This document shows, one piece after another, positions 26,112-35,800 of a stretch of 64,000 nucleotides of DNA. This stretch comes from Oryzobacter telluris. GTDB taxonomy: Bacteria; Actinomycetota; Actinomycetes; Actinomycetales; Dermatophilaceae. The notes below the pieces were generated by a model. That model did no database searches, was not told the DNA's origin, and saw nothing but the letters and a program-made list of their open reading frames with translations. The DNA is taken from NCBI RefSeq assembly GCF_043099285.1, contig NZ_CP170723.1:3224001-3288000 (forward strand), written 5' to 3'. Made by a program: the position numbers and the translations under genes. Every line of letters begins with the position of its first letter. Positions within the stretch are counted from its first letter, which is position 1.

Positions 26112-27461
26112 TCAGAGCGCGAGGCGCTCCTTGACGACGCCGGCCAGGCGGTGCGCCGTCTCGTGCGCCTCGTCGTGCGTGCCGGCCTCGACCATGACCC
26201 GCACGACCGGCTCGGTGCCCGACTTGCGCAGCAGGACCCGCCCGGAACCGGCCAGGACACCCTCGGCCTCGCGGACGGCGGCCTGCAGGCCCTCGTCGGA
26301 CTCGACGCGGCTCTTGTCGACGCCCTTGACGTTGACGAGCACCTGCGGCAGGCGGGTCATCACGGAGGCGAGCTCGGACAGCGGGCGCTGGGTCGCGGCC
26401 ACGCGCGCCACGAGCATCAGGCCGGTGAGGACACCGTCGCCGGTGGTGCCGTGGTCGAGCATGATGACGTGGCCGGACTGCTCGCCACCGAGCGAGTAGC
26501 CGCCGGCGCGCATGTCCTCGAGGACGTAGCGGTCGCCGACCGCGGTCTGCCGCACCGTGATCCCCTCGCGCTCCATCGCCTGGAGCAGCCCGAGGTTGCT
26601 CATGACCGTGGCGACGAGGGTGTCGTCGACGAGGCGACCGCGCTCCTTCATCCCGACGGCGAGGATCCCCATGATCTGGTCGCCGTCGACCTCGTTGCCG
26701 TCGGCGTCGACGGCGAGGCAGCGGTCGGCGTCGCCGTCGTGGGCGATGCCGATCTCCGCGCCGTGCGCGAGGACAGCGGCCTTGAGCGGCCCGAGGTGCG
26801 TGGACCCCACGCCGTCGTTGATGTTGAGCCCGTCGGGCGCGGTGCCGATCTCGACGACCTCGGCACCGGCGAGCCGGAAGACCTCGGGCGAGACCTGGCT
26901 CGCGGCGCCGTGCGCGGCGTCGATGACGACCTTGGTGCCGTCGAGAGTGTTCGGCAGCACGCGCAGCAGGTGGGCGATGTAGCGCGTGTGGCCCTCCTGC
27001 ATCGCCACGACGCGGCCGACGTCGGCGCCGAGCGGACGGGCCCACTTCTGGCCCATCGCCGCCTCGATCTGGTCCTCGACGTCGTCGGCCAGCTTGTGGC
27101 CGCCCTGGGCGAAGAACTTGATGCCGTTGTCGGGCATCGCGTTGTGCGACGCCGAGAGCATGACGCCGAAGTCGGCGCCGGTGTCGGCGGTCAGGTAGGC
27201 GACGGCCGGCGTGGGGAGCACGCCCGCGCTGTAGACGTCGACGCCGGCGGACGCCAGGCCGGCGATGACCGCGGCGGAGAGGAACTCCCCCGAGGCGCGC
27301 GGGTCGCGGCCCACGACCGCCTTCGGACGGTGGCCGCTGCGGGCCCCCGCGTGGCCGAGCACCCGCGCCGCGGCGACGGACACGGACAGCGCCAGCTCGG
27401 CGGTGATGAGCGGGCCGTTGGCCAGGCCGCGCACACCGTCGGTGCCGAAGAGTCGTGACAT
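26112..27461 (-). CDS. glmM: Phosphoglucosamine mutase
   Basis: GlmM converts glucosamine-6-phosphate to glucosamine-1-phosphate for peptidoglycan precursor UDP-GlcNAc. The 449-residue enzyme has the phosphoserine motif LSASHN (S105), the metal loop DGDADRC and the sugar-binding GGEQSGH. The C-terminal phosphate site is RKSGTEPVVRVMVE. The protein begins MSRLFGTDGVRG. It follows rpsI on the same strand in the conserved rplM-rpsI-glmM order, with a 126-bp gap. Confidence 0.98.
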   Translation of the reverse strand: MSRLFGTDGVRGLANGPLITAELALSVSVAAARVLGHAGARSGHRPKAVVGRDPRASGEFLSAAVIAGLASAGVDVYSAGVLPTPAVAYLTADTGADFGVMLSASHNAMPDNGIKFFAQGGHKLADDVEDQIEAAMGQKWARPLGADVGRVVAMQEGHTRYIAHLLRVLPNTLDGTKVVIDAAHGAASQVSPEVFRLAGAEVVEIGTAPDGLNINDGVGSTHLGPLKAAVLAHGAEIGIAHDGDADRCLAVDADGNEVDGDQIMGILAVGMKERGRLVDDTLVATVMSNLGLLQAMEREGITVRQTAVGDRYVLEDMRAGGYSLGGEQSGHVIMLDHGTTGDGVLTGLMLVARVAATQRPLSELASVMTRLPQVLVNVKGVDKSRVESDEGLQAAVREAEGVLAGSGRVLLRKSGTEPVVRVMVEAGTHDEAHETAHRLAGVVKERLAL

Positions 27462-27587
27462 TTCAGGGTGCCTTCCGGTGGGGGTGCCGCTGACGAAACT
27501 ACTCCTGGACGCGCCGAAGGCGGCACCACGGTCGATGGTGCCGCCTTCGGCTCCGGTCCTGGCACCCGCAGGGGTGCCGGAGCGGGA

Positions 27588-28100
27588 TCAGCGCTTGCTG
27601 TACTGGGGCGCCTTGCGGGCCTTCTTGAGACCGGCCTTCTTGCGCTCCGGGACGCGGGCGTCACGGGAGAGGAAGCCGGCCTTCTTCAGCGCCGGGCGGT
27701 TGAGCTCGGGGTCGACGCCGTTGAGCGAGCGGGCGACGCCGAGGCGGACCGCACCGGCCTGGCCGGAGGGGCCACCGCCGTGGACGCGGACGAGGACGTC
27801 GTACGCACCGTCGAGCTCGAGCACCTTGAGGGGCTCGTTGACGATCTGCTGGTGCACCTTGTTGGGGAAGTACCCCTCGAGGGTGCGGCCGTTGATCTTC
27901 CACTCACCGGTGCCCGGCACGATGCGGACGCGGGCGACGGCCTGCTTGCGGCGGCCGGTCGCCGCACCCGGCGCGGAGGCGGTGGGGCGGGGGGCGGACT
28001 CGGCCAGCGTGGCCGAGTCGGTCTCGGACGTGTACTCGGTGACGGCGACGTCGTTGACGTCGGTGCCCGCGGTCTCGTCGATCTGGGTGTTCTCGGACAT
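27588..28100 (-). CDS. rpsI: 30S ribosomal protein S9
   Basis: S9 contacts the P-site tRNA through its extreme C-terminus. Core signature: GRRKQAVARVRIVPG, INGRTLEGYFPN, VHGGGPSGQAGAVRLGVARSL and the C-terminal KKARKAPQYSKR. The 170-residue protein has a ~47-residue acidic, Ser/Thr-rich N-terminal extension, as found in other actinobacteria. The ATG at 28100 overlaps the rplM stop by one base. Confidence 0.98.
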   Translation of the reverse strand: MSENTQIDETAGTDVNDVAVTEYTSETDSATLAESAPRPTASAPGAATGRRKQAVARVRIVPGTGEWKINGRTLEGYFPNKVHQQIVNEPLKVLELDGAYDVLVRVHGGGPSGQAGAVRLGVARSLNGVDPELNRPALKKAGFLSRDARVPERKKAGLKKARKAPQYSKR

Positions 28101-28543
28101 CACTGGGCCACCTGGGTGATCTCGAAGGGCTTGGGCTGCTGGGCAGCGTGGGGGTGCTCGGCGCCGCGGTACACCTTGAGCTTGCTCAGCTGCTGGCGGG
28201 CGAGGGAGTTCTTGGGGAGCATGCCGCGCACGGCCTTCTCCACGGCCTTCTCGGGGCTCTTGGCGAGCAGCTCGGTGTAGGAGGTCGACTTCAGGCCGCC
28301 CGGGTGGCCCGAGTGGCGGTAGGCGATCTTCTTCTCGAGCTTGGCGCCGGTGAGGGCCACCTTGTCGGCGTTGATGATGATGACGAAGTCGCCCATGTCG
28401 ACGTGGGGGGCGAAGGTCGGCTTGTGCTTGCCGCGCAGGAGGACGGCGGTCTGGCTCGCGAGGCGGCCGAGCACGATGTCGGTCGCGTCGATCACGTGCC
28501 AGTCGCGCGTGATCTCGCCCGGCTTCGGGGTGTAGGTACGCAT
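28100..28543 (-). CDS. rplM: 50S ribosomal protein L13
   Basis: L13 is an early-assembly protein of the large subunit. The 147-residue sequence has the expected RTYTPKPGEITRDWHVIDA start, LGRLASQTAVLLRGKHKP and KVYRGAEHPHAAQQPKPFEI. It is the first gene of the rplM-rpsI(-glmM) group. Upstream lies a 237-bp region shared with a divergent ArsR gene. No recognised L13 leader structure is seen. Confidence 0.98.
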   Translation of the reverse strand: MRTYTPKPGEITRDWHVIDATDIVLGRLASQTAVLLRGKHKPTFAPHVDMGDFVIIINADKVALTGAKLEKKIAYRHSGHPGGLKSTSYTELLAKSPEKAVEKAVRGMLPKNSLARQQLSKLKVYRGAEHPHAAQQPKPFEITQVAQ

Positions 28544-28732
28544 CAGGTGTCCTGGTCGTTCGAGGTGGATCGGGTGGGTGTGTACCGCGGGCTCCCGAGA
28601 GGGACACTGCCCCTGTCGGAGGCGCCCGGCACAACAGTCCTCAAGTCTACGGGGGCATCGACCCGCCCCCAAATCCGCCCGCCGAGCCCTCCGCACCCCA
28701 CCTGACCTGCACGGACGTCCGTCCCCACATCC

Positions 28733-28777
28733 TGTGCACACATGTTGTGCAAACGAAGTGTGCAAAGGTATTGTGCA
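28733..28777. promoter_or_regulatory. Four TGTGCA repeats at exact 13-bp intervals
   Basis: Hexamer TGTGCA occurs at 28733, 28746, 28759 and 28772, each 13 bp after the last, ending 3 bp before the ArsR start codon. Flanks are also similar (nnTGTGCAAAnn). The array overlaps the likely promoter, so cooperative binding of the ArsR-type repressor in an autoregulatory loop is the simplest reading. Confidence 0.75.
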
Positions 28778-28780
28778 CGC

Positions 28781-29407
28781 ATGAGCACTCCACTCCCCCG
28801 CCAGGGCGGCGACCCGGACCCCGGCTACACCGGCATCCGGCTCGACACCACCGCGCTGAAGGTCCTGGCCCACCCCCTGCGCTCCCGCCTGCTGAGCGCC
28901 CTGCGCCGCGGCGGCCCGGCCACCGCCACCGACCTCGCCACCGAGCTGAACACCAACTCCGGCGCCACGAGCTACCACCTGCGCCGCCTCGAGGCCGTGG
29001 GCCTCGTCGCCGACACCGGCGACGGCGAGGGCAAGCGCCGCCTCTGGGCCGCCGCAACCGACAGCCACCAGTACGAGCCGAGCGACTTCGCCGGCGACGA
29101 GGACGCCGAGACCGCCCTGAACTGGCTCGTCCGCGACTACGTCCGCCACCTCGCCGAGCAGTTCGAGCGCTGGCTCGACGTCGAGCAGACGTGGCCGGTC
29201 GAGTGGCGCGACGCCGCCGGCATGGGTGACACCTTCGTCATCGCCACGGCCGAGCAGCTCGCCCAGATGCGGCGTGAGGTCGACGAGGTCGTCGCCCGCT
29301 ACCGCCGGATCGGCCAGGGCAACCCGGCCGCCCGCCGGATGGCCGTCTACGAGATCGCCTACCCCCTCGACCTCGACCGCGCCCCGCGCGGGGGTGAGCG
29401 AGGATGA
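28781..29407 (+). CDS. ArsR-family winged-helix regulator
   Basis: This 208-residue protein has an N-terminal winged helix: LKVLAHPLRSRLLSALRRGG, then the recognition helix NTNSGATSYHLRRLEAVGLV. The C-terminal half (~100-208) is an acidic helical domain of the YdfD/helix-turn-helix_20 type and has no metal-binding cysteines, so it is unlikely to be an arsenic sensor. ATG 28781 is immediately preceded by a four-repeat operator. The downstream MFS gene overlaps by 4 nt (ATGA), so the regulator and transporter form one operon. Confidence 0.93.
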   Translation: MSTPLPRQGGDPDPGYTGIRLDTTALKVLAHPLRSRLLSALRRGGPATATDLATELNTNSGATSYHLRRLEAVGLVADTGDGEGKRRLWAAATDSHQYEPSDFAGDEDAETALNWLVRDYVRHLAEQFERWLDVEQTWPVEWRDAAGMGDTFVIATAEQLAQMRREVDEVVARYRRIGQGNPAARRMAVYEIAYPLDLDRAPRGGERG

Positions 29408-30702
29408 CCACCCACCTCACGGCCCGCGAGGCCGAGCGCCGCCTCTACGTCCTCACCGTCACCCGCTGGTTCCCCGTGGGCCTCGTCGTCGGCGTGATGA
29501 TCCTCGTCCAGACGAGCCGCGGGCTGTCCATCGCCGAGGCCGCGACGGTCTTCTCCATCACCGGGCTGACGACCTTCCTCCTCGAGCTCCCGACGAGCGG
29601 CTTCGCCGACGCGGTGGGCCGGCGACCGGTCTACCTCGCGGCCGCGGCGCTCAACGTCGTGGCCGGCGTCGCGTTCTTCCTCGCCGACTCCTTCCTCACC
29701 TTCGCCATCGCCGGCGTCCTCACCGGGGCGTTCCGGGCGCTGGACTCCGGTCCGCTCGAGGCGTGGTTCGTCGACACCGTGCACGTCGAGACCCCCGGCG
29801 CCGACGTCGACCGCCAGCTCTCCCGCTCCGGCACCTACCTCGGCGCTGCGATCGCCGTCGGCGCCCTCGTCTCCGGCGGCCTCATCTGGTGGGACCCCGC
29901 CGCCCGCCTCGGGCACCCCGGGCACGCCCTCGACCTCGCGGTGGGCGTGTTCGCCGCGCTCAACGTCGTCCACCTCGTCGCCTCGGCCCTCCTCGTCCAC
30001 GAGCCCGGCACCGTCGGGGCCAGCCGCCGTGAGCGGTTCGCCGAGGCGCTGCGCGAGGGCCGCCGCTCGCCCGCGGTCATCGCCGACGGCCTGCGCCTCC
30101 TCGGCCGCAACAAGGTCCTGCTCGCCATCGTCGGCGTCGAGCTCTTCTGGTCGGTCGGGATGATCGTCTTCGAGTCCCTGATGCCGCTGCGCCTCGAGGA
30201 GCTGCTCGGGTCGGCGCAGGAGGCGGGCTCCCTCATGGGGGCCGTCGCCGCCGCCGGGTGGGGCATCTTCGCCGCCGGGTCGTGGCTGGCCGGAGTCGCC
30301 TCGGGCCGCCTCGGGGTCGCCCGGGCCGCGATGCTCGGCCGCGTCCTCAACGCCGTCGGCGCCGTCGTCATGGGTCTCGTCGCCGGTCCCCTGGCCCTCG
30401 TCGCCGCGTACCTGTTCACCTACTCGATGCACGGGATGAACGGCCCGCCGCACGCCGCCCTGCTCCACCGCGAGGCCGAGTCGCGCAACCGGTCGACCGT
30501 GCTGTCGATGAACTCGATGGTCGCCTTCCTCGCCTTCGCCATCGCCGCACCCCTCGTGGGGGCCTTCGCCGACCACGCCGGCCTCCAGGTCGCGATGGTC
30601 ACCGCCAGCGCCTGGAGCCTCCTCGGTGTCCTGCTCTACGTCCCCGCGCGGCGCAAGGAGCGCGAGCGGCCGCCCGTGCCGGAGCCCTCGGTCGTCGCCT
30701 GA
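29404..30702 (+). CDS. MFS transporter (efflux-type)
   Basis: This 432-residue protein has 12 predicted helices of the Mef/DHA3-like branch. The loop between helices 2 and 3 reads GFADAVGRRPVY, the family G-x-x-x-D-x-x-G-R-R motif. Start overlaps the ArsR stop by 4 nt. Context (cognate repressor, co-translation) indicates an inducible exporter of a drug or metabolite. The substrate is unknown. Confidence 0.9.
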   Translation: MTTHLTAREAERRLYVLTVTRWFPVGLVVGVMILVQTSRGLSIAEAATVFSITGLTTFLLELPTSGFADAVGRRPVYLAAAALNVVAGVAFFLADSFLTFAIAGVLTGAFRALDSGPLEAWFVDTVHVETPGADVDRQLSRSGTYLGAAIAVGALVSGGLIWWDPAARLGHPGHALDLAVGVFAALNVVHLVASALLVHEPGTVGASRRERFAEALREGRRSPAVIADGLRLLGRNKVLLAIVGVELFWSVGMIVFESLMPLRLEELLGSAQEAGSLMGAVAAAGWGIFAAGSWLAGVASGRLGVARAAMLGRVLNAVGAVVMGLVAGPLALVAAYLFTYSMHGMNGPPHAALLHREAESRNRSTVLSMNSMVAFLAFAIAAPLVGAFADHAGLQVAMVTASAWSLLGVLLYVPARRKERERPPVPEPSVVA

Positions 30703-30745
30703 CCGTGCGGCGCTGACGAGGGCTGCCGGGTGGCAGGCTGACCCG

Positions 30746-31411
30746 GTGAAGCGCTTCCTGCTCGGTGTCGTCTCGACGCTCGTCGTCCTGGCCCTCGCCC
30801 TCGTCGTCGTCCTGTTCTCCCTCGGGTCGGGCAGCGGCGGGACCGCCGCGACGCCCTCCCCCTCGACGTCCGCCACGGCGCCGCCGAAGCGCCCGGCCGA
30901 CCTCGCCGCCGACGAGACCTGGCTGGGCAGCGTCGACCTGCGCAGCGAGGACGTCGTCTCGGCCGACGGCGACCTCGCCGACGTGGTCGCCAAGGGAACC
31001 GGGGTCCGGTTCTCCCCCAAGGGCCTTCGCGCGCAACGCCTCGATGTCGACGCCACCGTCCCGTTCGCGACCGTCGCGGCCCAGGTCGGTGACGACACCA
31101 AGGTCTTCGCCGCGGGCGGGGGCCTCGCCGGCATCGAGCGCACCGTGACGATCCTCGGCCGGGACGTCACCGTGAAGGCCACCGGGACCGTGAAGGCCGA
31201 CGGCGGACAGCTGCTCATCGAGCCCGAGACCGTCGACCTCGGCGGCCCCTCCTTCGTCAACGCGGCCGCGAGCGCGGTGGCCCGGCGCCTCGTGACCATC
31301 CGCCAGCCGGTGGCCGGCGTCCCGAAGGGCATGGCCCTCACCGCGGTGCGCGTCACCGATGCCGGGTTCGCCGCGCGGCTGACCGGCGCGGACGTGACCT
31401 TCGGTCCCTGA
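30746..31411 (+). CDS. LmeA-family phospholipid-binding lipoprotein-like protein (DUF2993)
   Basis: LmeA (mannosylphosphatidylinositol-related factor in mycobacteria) is a periplasmic lipid-binding protein. This 221-residue homologue has an N-terminal membrane anchor (KRFLLGVVSTLVVLALALVV), a Ser/Thr/Pro linker and a DUF2993 domain with GSVDLRSEDVVSADGDLADV, GLAGIERTVTILGRDVTV and GMALTAVRVTDAGFAARLTG. There is no lipobox cysteine. GTG 30746 lies 43 bp after the MFS stop, and the gene may be part of the same transcript. Confidence 0.8.
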   Translation: MKRFLLGVVSTLVVLALALVVVLFSLGSGSGGTAATPSPSTSATAPPKRPADLAADETWLGSVDLRSEDVVSADGDLADVVAKGTGVRFSPKGLRAQRLDVDATVPFATVAAQVGDDTKVFAAGGGLAGIERTVTILGRDVTVKATGTVKADGGQLLIEPETVDLGGPSFVNAAASAVARRLVTIRQPVAGVPKGMALTAVRVTDAGFAARLTGADVTFGP

Positions 31412-31521
31412 CGACGGGTCGGGGAGTCCTCCCCCGGTCCAGTTCCGGCCGATCCCGTGACAGGCACCCCTCGCAGGGTGCAGCATCTCCCCACCACACC
31501 GACGTGATGAGGGGGACCACC

Positions 31522-32742
31522 ATGTCCGACGCTCCACCCTGCCCTCCGAAGGGCCTCCGCACCCGACGCATCGTCCCGGCCGTCCTCGCGACGGCGGCCG
31601 CGATCGCCGCCATCGTCCTGACACCCGCACCCGCCCTGGCCGTCCCGAACGGCTCGGAGACCGTGACCGTCGGCACCCGGCCGGTCGACGTCACCTTCAA
31701 CGTCCCGGGCAACGACGCCCAGTGGGACCAGGCCGCCCGCCTCATCCGCGACGCCACGCCGGGCTCGACGGCGCGCATCGCGATCTACAACCTCACGAGC
31801 ACCCTCGTGCGCGACGCGATCCGCGAGGCCGTCGGCGACGGCGTCAACGTGTACGTCGTGGCCAACGGCGAGCACCACGAGGGCGCCACCAACATGCTCG
31901 ACGGCCTCAAGTCGCTCCTGGGCGCCCGCTTCAAGTGGTGCGACGCCGACCGCACGAGCAGCAACGCCAACGACGCGTGCATCTCGAACGACCCGAGCGG
32001 CCTGATGCACGCCAAGTACATGACGTTCAGCCAGACCCGCGGGCGGGCCGGAGCCCTGCGGAACAACGTCGTCTGGGTCTCGTCGGCGAACTTCTCCGGG
32101 TCCGGCAAGGACCTGTACAACAACTCGGTCACCGTCTACGACGACTCCGCGCTGTACAGCGGGTTCCTCAGCGACGTGTGGAACCCGATGTGGAACAACA
32201 CCAGCTACGCCGACAACGACTACTACAACGTCAGCCTGAACCGCGGGTACTTCTCCTCCGGCGCCAGCAGCTCCACGGTCTACGTGAGCCCGGAGCAGAC
32301 GACCGACCTCTGGGAGAACCGGCTCGACTACGTCGACCCCGACAGCAGCTGCCGCATCCGGGTGATGCACAACGTGTTCAACGACACCCGCATCGCCGTG
32401 GCCCGCAAGCTGCGCGAGCTCGCCCGCGGTGGCTGTGTCATCCGCGTCATCGCGGCCACGATCCAGTCGGACATCCGGGCGACGCTGAACCACCCGAACA
32501 TCTCGATCCGGCGGGCGGCGGTGCACGACAAGACGATCCTCATCAACTCCAAGTACGCCGGGTCCTCGACCAACCGCTTCAACGTCTTCACCGGGTCGCA
32601 CAACCTGACCCAGTCGGCGTTGCAGCGCAACGACGAGATCATCATCCGCCTCGCCGACAGCAAGCCGCTGCACGACCTGTTCGTCGAGCACTTCCAGCGC
32701 GCCTGGGCCGACGGCACCGACGTCCCGGGCGGCTCGTCCTGA
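31522..32742 (+). CDS. Secreted phospholipase D-like protein with altered HKD motifs
   Basis: This is a 406-residue exported protein with a signal peptide cleaved near residue 40 (TPAPALA). Two PLD half-sites are seen: H163-A-K165 with a downstream SSANFSGSG, and H335-D-K337 followed by TGSHNLTQSAL. In a canonical HxK(x)4D motif the aspartate follows at +6; here that position is not Asp in either half. PLD fold is clear; hydrolytic activity is uncertain. ATG 31522 has AGGGGG 6 nt upstream. A perfect terminator follows. Confidence 0.83.
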   Translation: MSDAPPCPPKGLRTRRIVPAVLATAAAIAAIVLTPAPALAVPNGSETVTVGTRPVDVTFNVPGNDAQWDQAARLIRDATPGSTARIAIYNLTSTLVRDAIREAVGDGVNVYVVANGEHHEGATNMLDGLKSLLGARFKWCDADRTSSNANDACISNDPSGLMHAKYMTFSQTRGRAGALRNNVVWVSSANFSGSGKDLYNNSVTVYDDSALYSGFLSDVWNPMWNNTSYADNDYYNVSLNRGYFSSGASSSTVYVSPEQTTDLWENRLDYVDPDSSCRIRVMHNVFNDTRIAVARKLRELARGGCVIRVIAATIQSDIRATLNHPNISIRRAAVHDKTILINSKYAGSSTNRFNVFTGSHNLTQSALQRNDEIIIRLADSKPLHDLFVEHFQRAWADGTDVPGGSS

Positions 32743-32762
32743 CCTGAGCCGACACGACGGGA

Positions 32763-32790
32763 GGGGGCGGGTCCGCACGGACCCGCCCCC
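32763..32790. terminator. GC-rich 13-bp hairpin, shared terminator
   Basis: Arms 32763-32775 and 32778-32790 pair perfectly (GGGGGCGGGTCCG / CGGACCCGCCCCC). The hairpin lies between the end of the PLD-like gene (+) and the end of the alpha-amylase gene (-), so it can serve both. Confidence 0.75.
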
Positions 32791-32807
32791 CCCATCGTGC
32801 GTGGCGG

Positions 32808-35800
32808 TCAGCCGATCGTGACCGTGGTGCGGTGGGTGGAGCTGTCGTAGACGAACGACACCTTGGTGCCGTCGGCCGGGACGGTGAACGACCCGTCGCC
32901 GGAGCCGCCGTCGGGACCGTAGGACTCGGTCCAGCCCAGGTCGTGGGCGACCTTGAACTTCCAGTCACCCGCGGGGATCTTCGTCGTGGCCCAGGTGAAG
33001 ACCCCGTCGCCGTCCTTGTCCTGCAGCCACGGCCGCATGCACGCCGGCGACCAGTCGGCCGAGCAGCCGAGCTCGGACTGGAAGGACCCGGGAACCGTGA
33101 CGATCTCGGTCTCCTCGTCGCTGGTCACCCAGTGCGTCGCGTGGTCGTAGTAGAACGTCACCGACCCGTCGGTCTCGTAGTCGATGTTGTCCGAGCCGCC
33201 GCCCTTGCCGTAGGCCTCGCTCCACGAGCGGTTGATCGCCGCCTTGTAGGCGTACGGGGCCGCGGGGAGGGTGAACGACTTCTTCCAGATCTGGTCGTTC
33301 GCGTCGAGGGCCAGCTGGGCCTGGTCGCAGTCGGGCGCCCAGTCGCCACTGACGCCGAGGTTGACCGGGCAGCCCATCTCCGAGCCGTGCGTGCCCGGGA
33401 CGGACACGGCGTTCGGCTGGGTGACGGGGTCACCGATCTCCACCTCGGCGGGCGGCGGCGCCGGGGAGACGACGCGGGCCCACGACCCGTCCGCCGCGAC
33501 CCGGCCGGCGGCGTCCTTGACGACCGCGCGGTACTCGAGGACGGAGCCGAGCTTCATCCCCGCGACGTCGTGGAAGACGCGGAACGGGGCGTTGTCGTCG
33601 GTGCCGATGGTGCGCCACTGCGACGTCCCGACCGGGCGGTAGAGGAACGTGGCCTGGGCGAAGGTCGACGCCGAGACGTCAGCACCGATCTCGGCGCGGC
33701 CCGCCACACCCGAACCGGCCTCGACCTTCAGGTCGACGGTCGGCGCGGCACCCGTGGTGGTGATCGGCTTGTTCGCCCGCCAGACGCTGACCGACAGCGG
33801 CGGGACGGTCACCTTGACCGACCCGTCAGCGGCGGGCTTGACCGCGGTGTCGGTGCCGAAGACCGGCGTGAACACCCGGCCGTTGCCCTTGGTCCAGGTG
33901 GGGAAGGTCGCCGACGCCGTCGTCGTCGAGTTGTTCGCGGCCACGACGTACTCGACCTTCTGGCCCTTGTCGAGGCGGGACACCGCGAAGATGCCCGCGC
34001 CGTCGGCCGAGTAGCGCTGCACCTGGGCACCGTCGGCGAGCGCGGGGTGCTTGGCCCTCATCGCGGACAGCGCCTTGAGGTTGAGGTAGAGCGGGTGGGT
34101 GGGGTCGAAGCGGTCGCGCGACCCCTCCGGCCCGGCGAGGACCTGCTCGGTGTTGTAGGCGTCGACCTTGCTGGCGAACATGTCCTCACGGGCCAGCTGG
34201 TCGCCGCCGGTGCTGACGAAGCCCTGCTCGTCGCCGTAGTAGGTGACGGGGTTGCCGCGCACCGCGAACATCAGTGCGTTGGCGAGCTTCAGGCGCGCGA
34301 TGTGGTTGGCCTCGTCACCCTTCGCCGCGTCCTTGAGGAACATCGAGGCGCGGCCCATGTCGTGGTTCCCGAGGAAGGTCGGCAGCTGGTAGGCGTTGCT
34401 GTCGGCGTCGGTGTACCAGTCGTCCTTGCTGAAGAAGTCGGCGAGCTTGGACGTCTCCACCCCCTTGGCGAAGTCGACGCCCTGCTGCTGGAAGCCGAAG
34501 TCGAGGGTCGCCTGGAGCTTGCCGCGGGTCGTGTACTCGGACATCACGGCCGGGTTGCCGTCGTAGACCTCGCCGAACGCGAAGAAGTCGTCGTTCTTCA
34601 CCCGCGCGGCCTCACCGAGGATGTCGGGGATGAACTTCTGCCAGAACTCGAGGTTCACGTGCTTGACGGTGTCGATACGGAAGCCGTCGATGCCGAAGTC
34701 GACCCACTGCTTGTAGATGTCGCCCATGCCCGAGACGACCTGGGGCCGCTCGGTGAACAGGTCGTCGAGCCCGGAGAAGTCACCGTAGGTGGAGGACTCG
34801 CCGGCGAAGGTCGAGTCACCGCGGTTGTGGTACATCGTCACGTCGTTGAGCCACGAGGGCACCTTGACGTTCTCCTCGCCCGCGTGGACGAACGGGGTGT
34901 AGGGGAAGGAGGTCGCGTCGAGCGTCGGCCAGGCCGCCGCGGGCTGCCCCACGTAGGTGCGGTCGTCGAACGCGGTGCCGGAGGAGTCGGTGAACGGCGA
35001 GGACTTCTTGCTCTTGTACGTGTACGCGCCCTCGCGGAAGTCGATGACGTCGGCCGTGTGGTTGGTGATGATGTCGAAGAAGACCTTCATGCCCTTGGCG
35101 TGGGCCGCCGCGATGAGGGCCTTCATGTCGGCGTTGGTGCCCAGGTGGGGGTCGATCTGGGTGAAGTCGGTGATCCAGTACCCGTGGTAGCCGGCGCTCT
35201 CCTCGCCGGCCTTGCCCTGGACCGCCTTGTTCTTGAAGCTCGGGGTGAGCCAGATCGCCGTCGTCCCCATGCCCTTGATGTAGTCGAGCTTGCCGGTCAG
35301 GCCCCGGAGGTCACCCCCGTGGTAGAAGCCCTTGTGGGTGGGGTCGAGCCCCGTGGTGAGCGGCCCGCCGGTCAGGCCCCCCTGGTCGTTGGCCGTCGAG
35401 CCGTTGGCGAAGCGGTCGGCCATGACGAAGTAGAAGCGCTCGCGGGTCAGCGCGTCGCGCAGCGAGTCCTTCGCGAGCGCGGCGTCGGCCGCACTGGTGC
35501 CGCCCGCGAGGTTCTTCGGCGTGAAGGAGACCACGTGGCTGGCGTGGTCGTAGGAGAACTCCAGCTGCGCCGGGCCCTCGAGGACGAGGGGGATGTTCGA
35601 GCCGTCGGCCTTGCCGTCGGCGCCGTAGTTCTCGGCCCACGCCCCGTTGAGGCGGACCTTGAACTCGTACGTGCCGGCCGGGACGGTGAACGTCTTCGCG
35701 AACCGGGTGGGCGACCCGGCCACGGCGCCGAGGTCGGTGGCGGTGCAGGCCTCGTCCCAGTCCTTGGGGCAGCCCAGCTCGCTCATGAGGTCGCCCATGA

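Noticed and set aside
29359..32778. 1139-residue minus-strand ORF opposite the MFS, LmeA-like and PLD-like genes
   Set aside because: It is antisense to three well-supported genes and has a low-complexity Arg/Gly/Asp-rich composition, typical of high-GC shadow frames.
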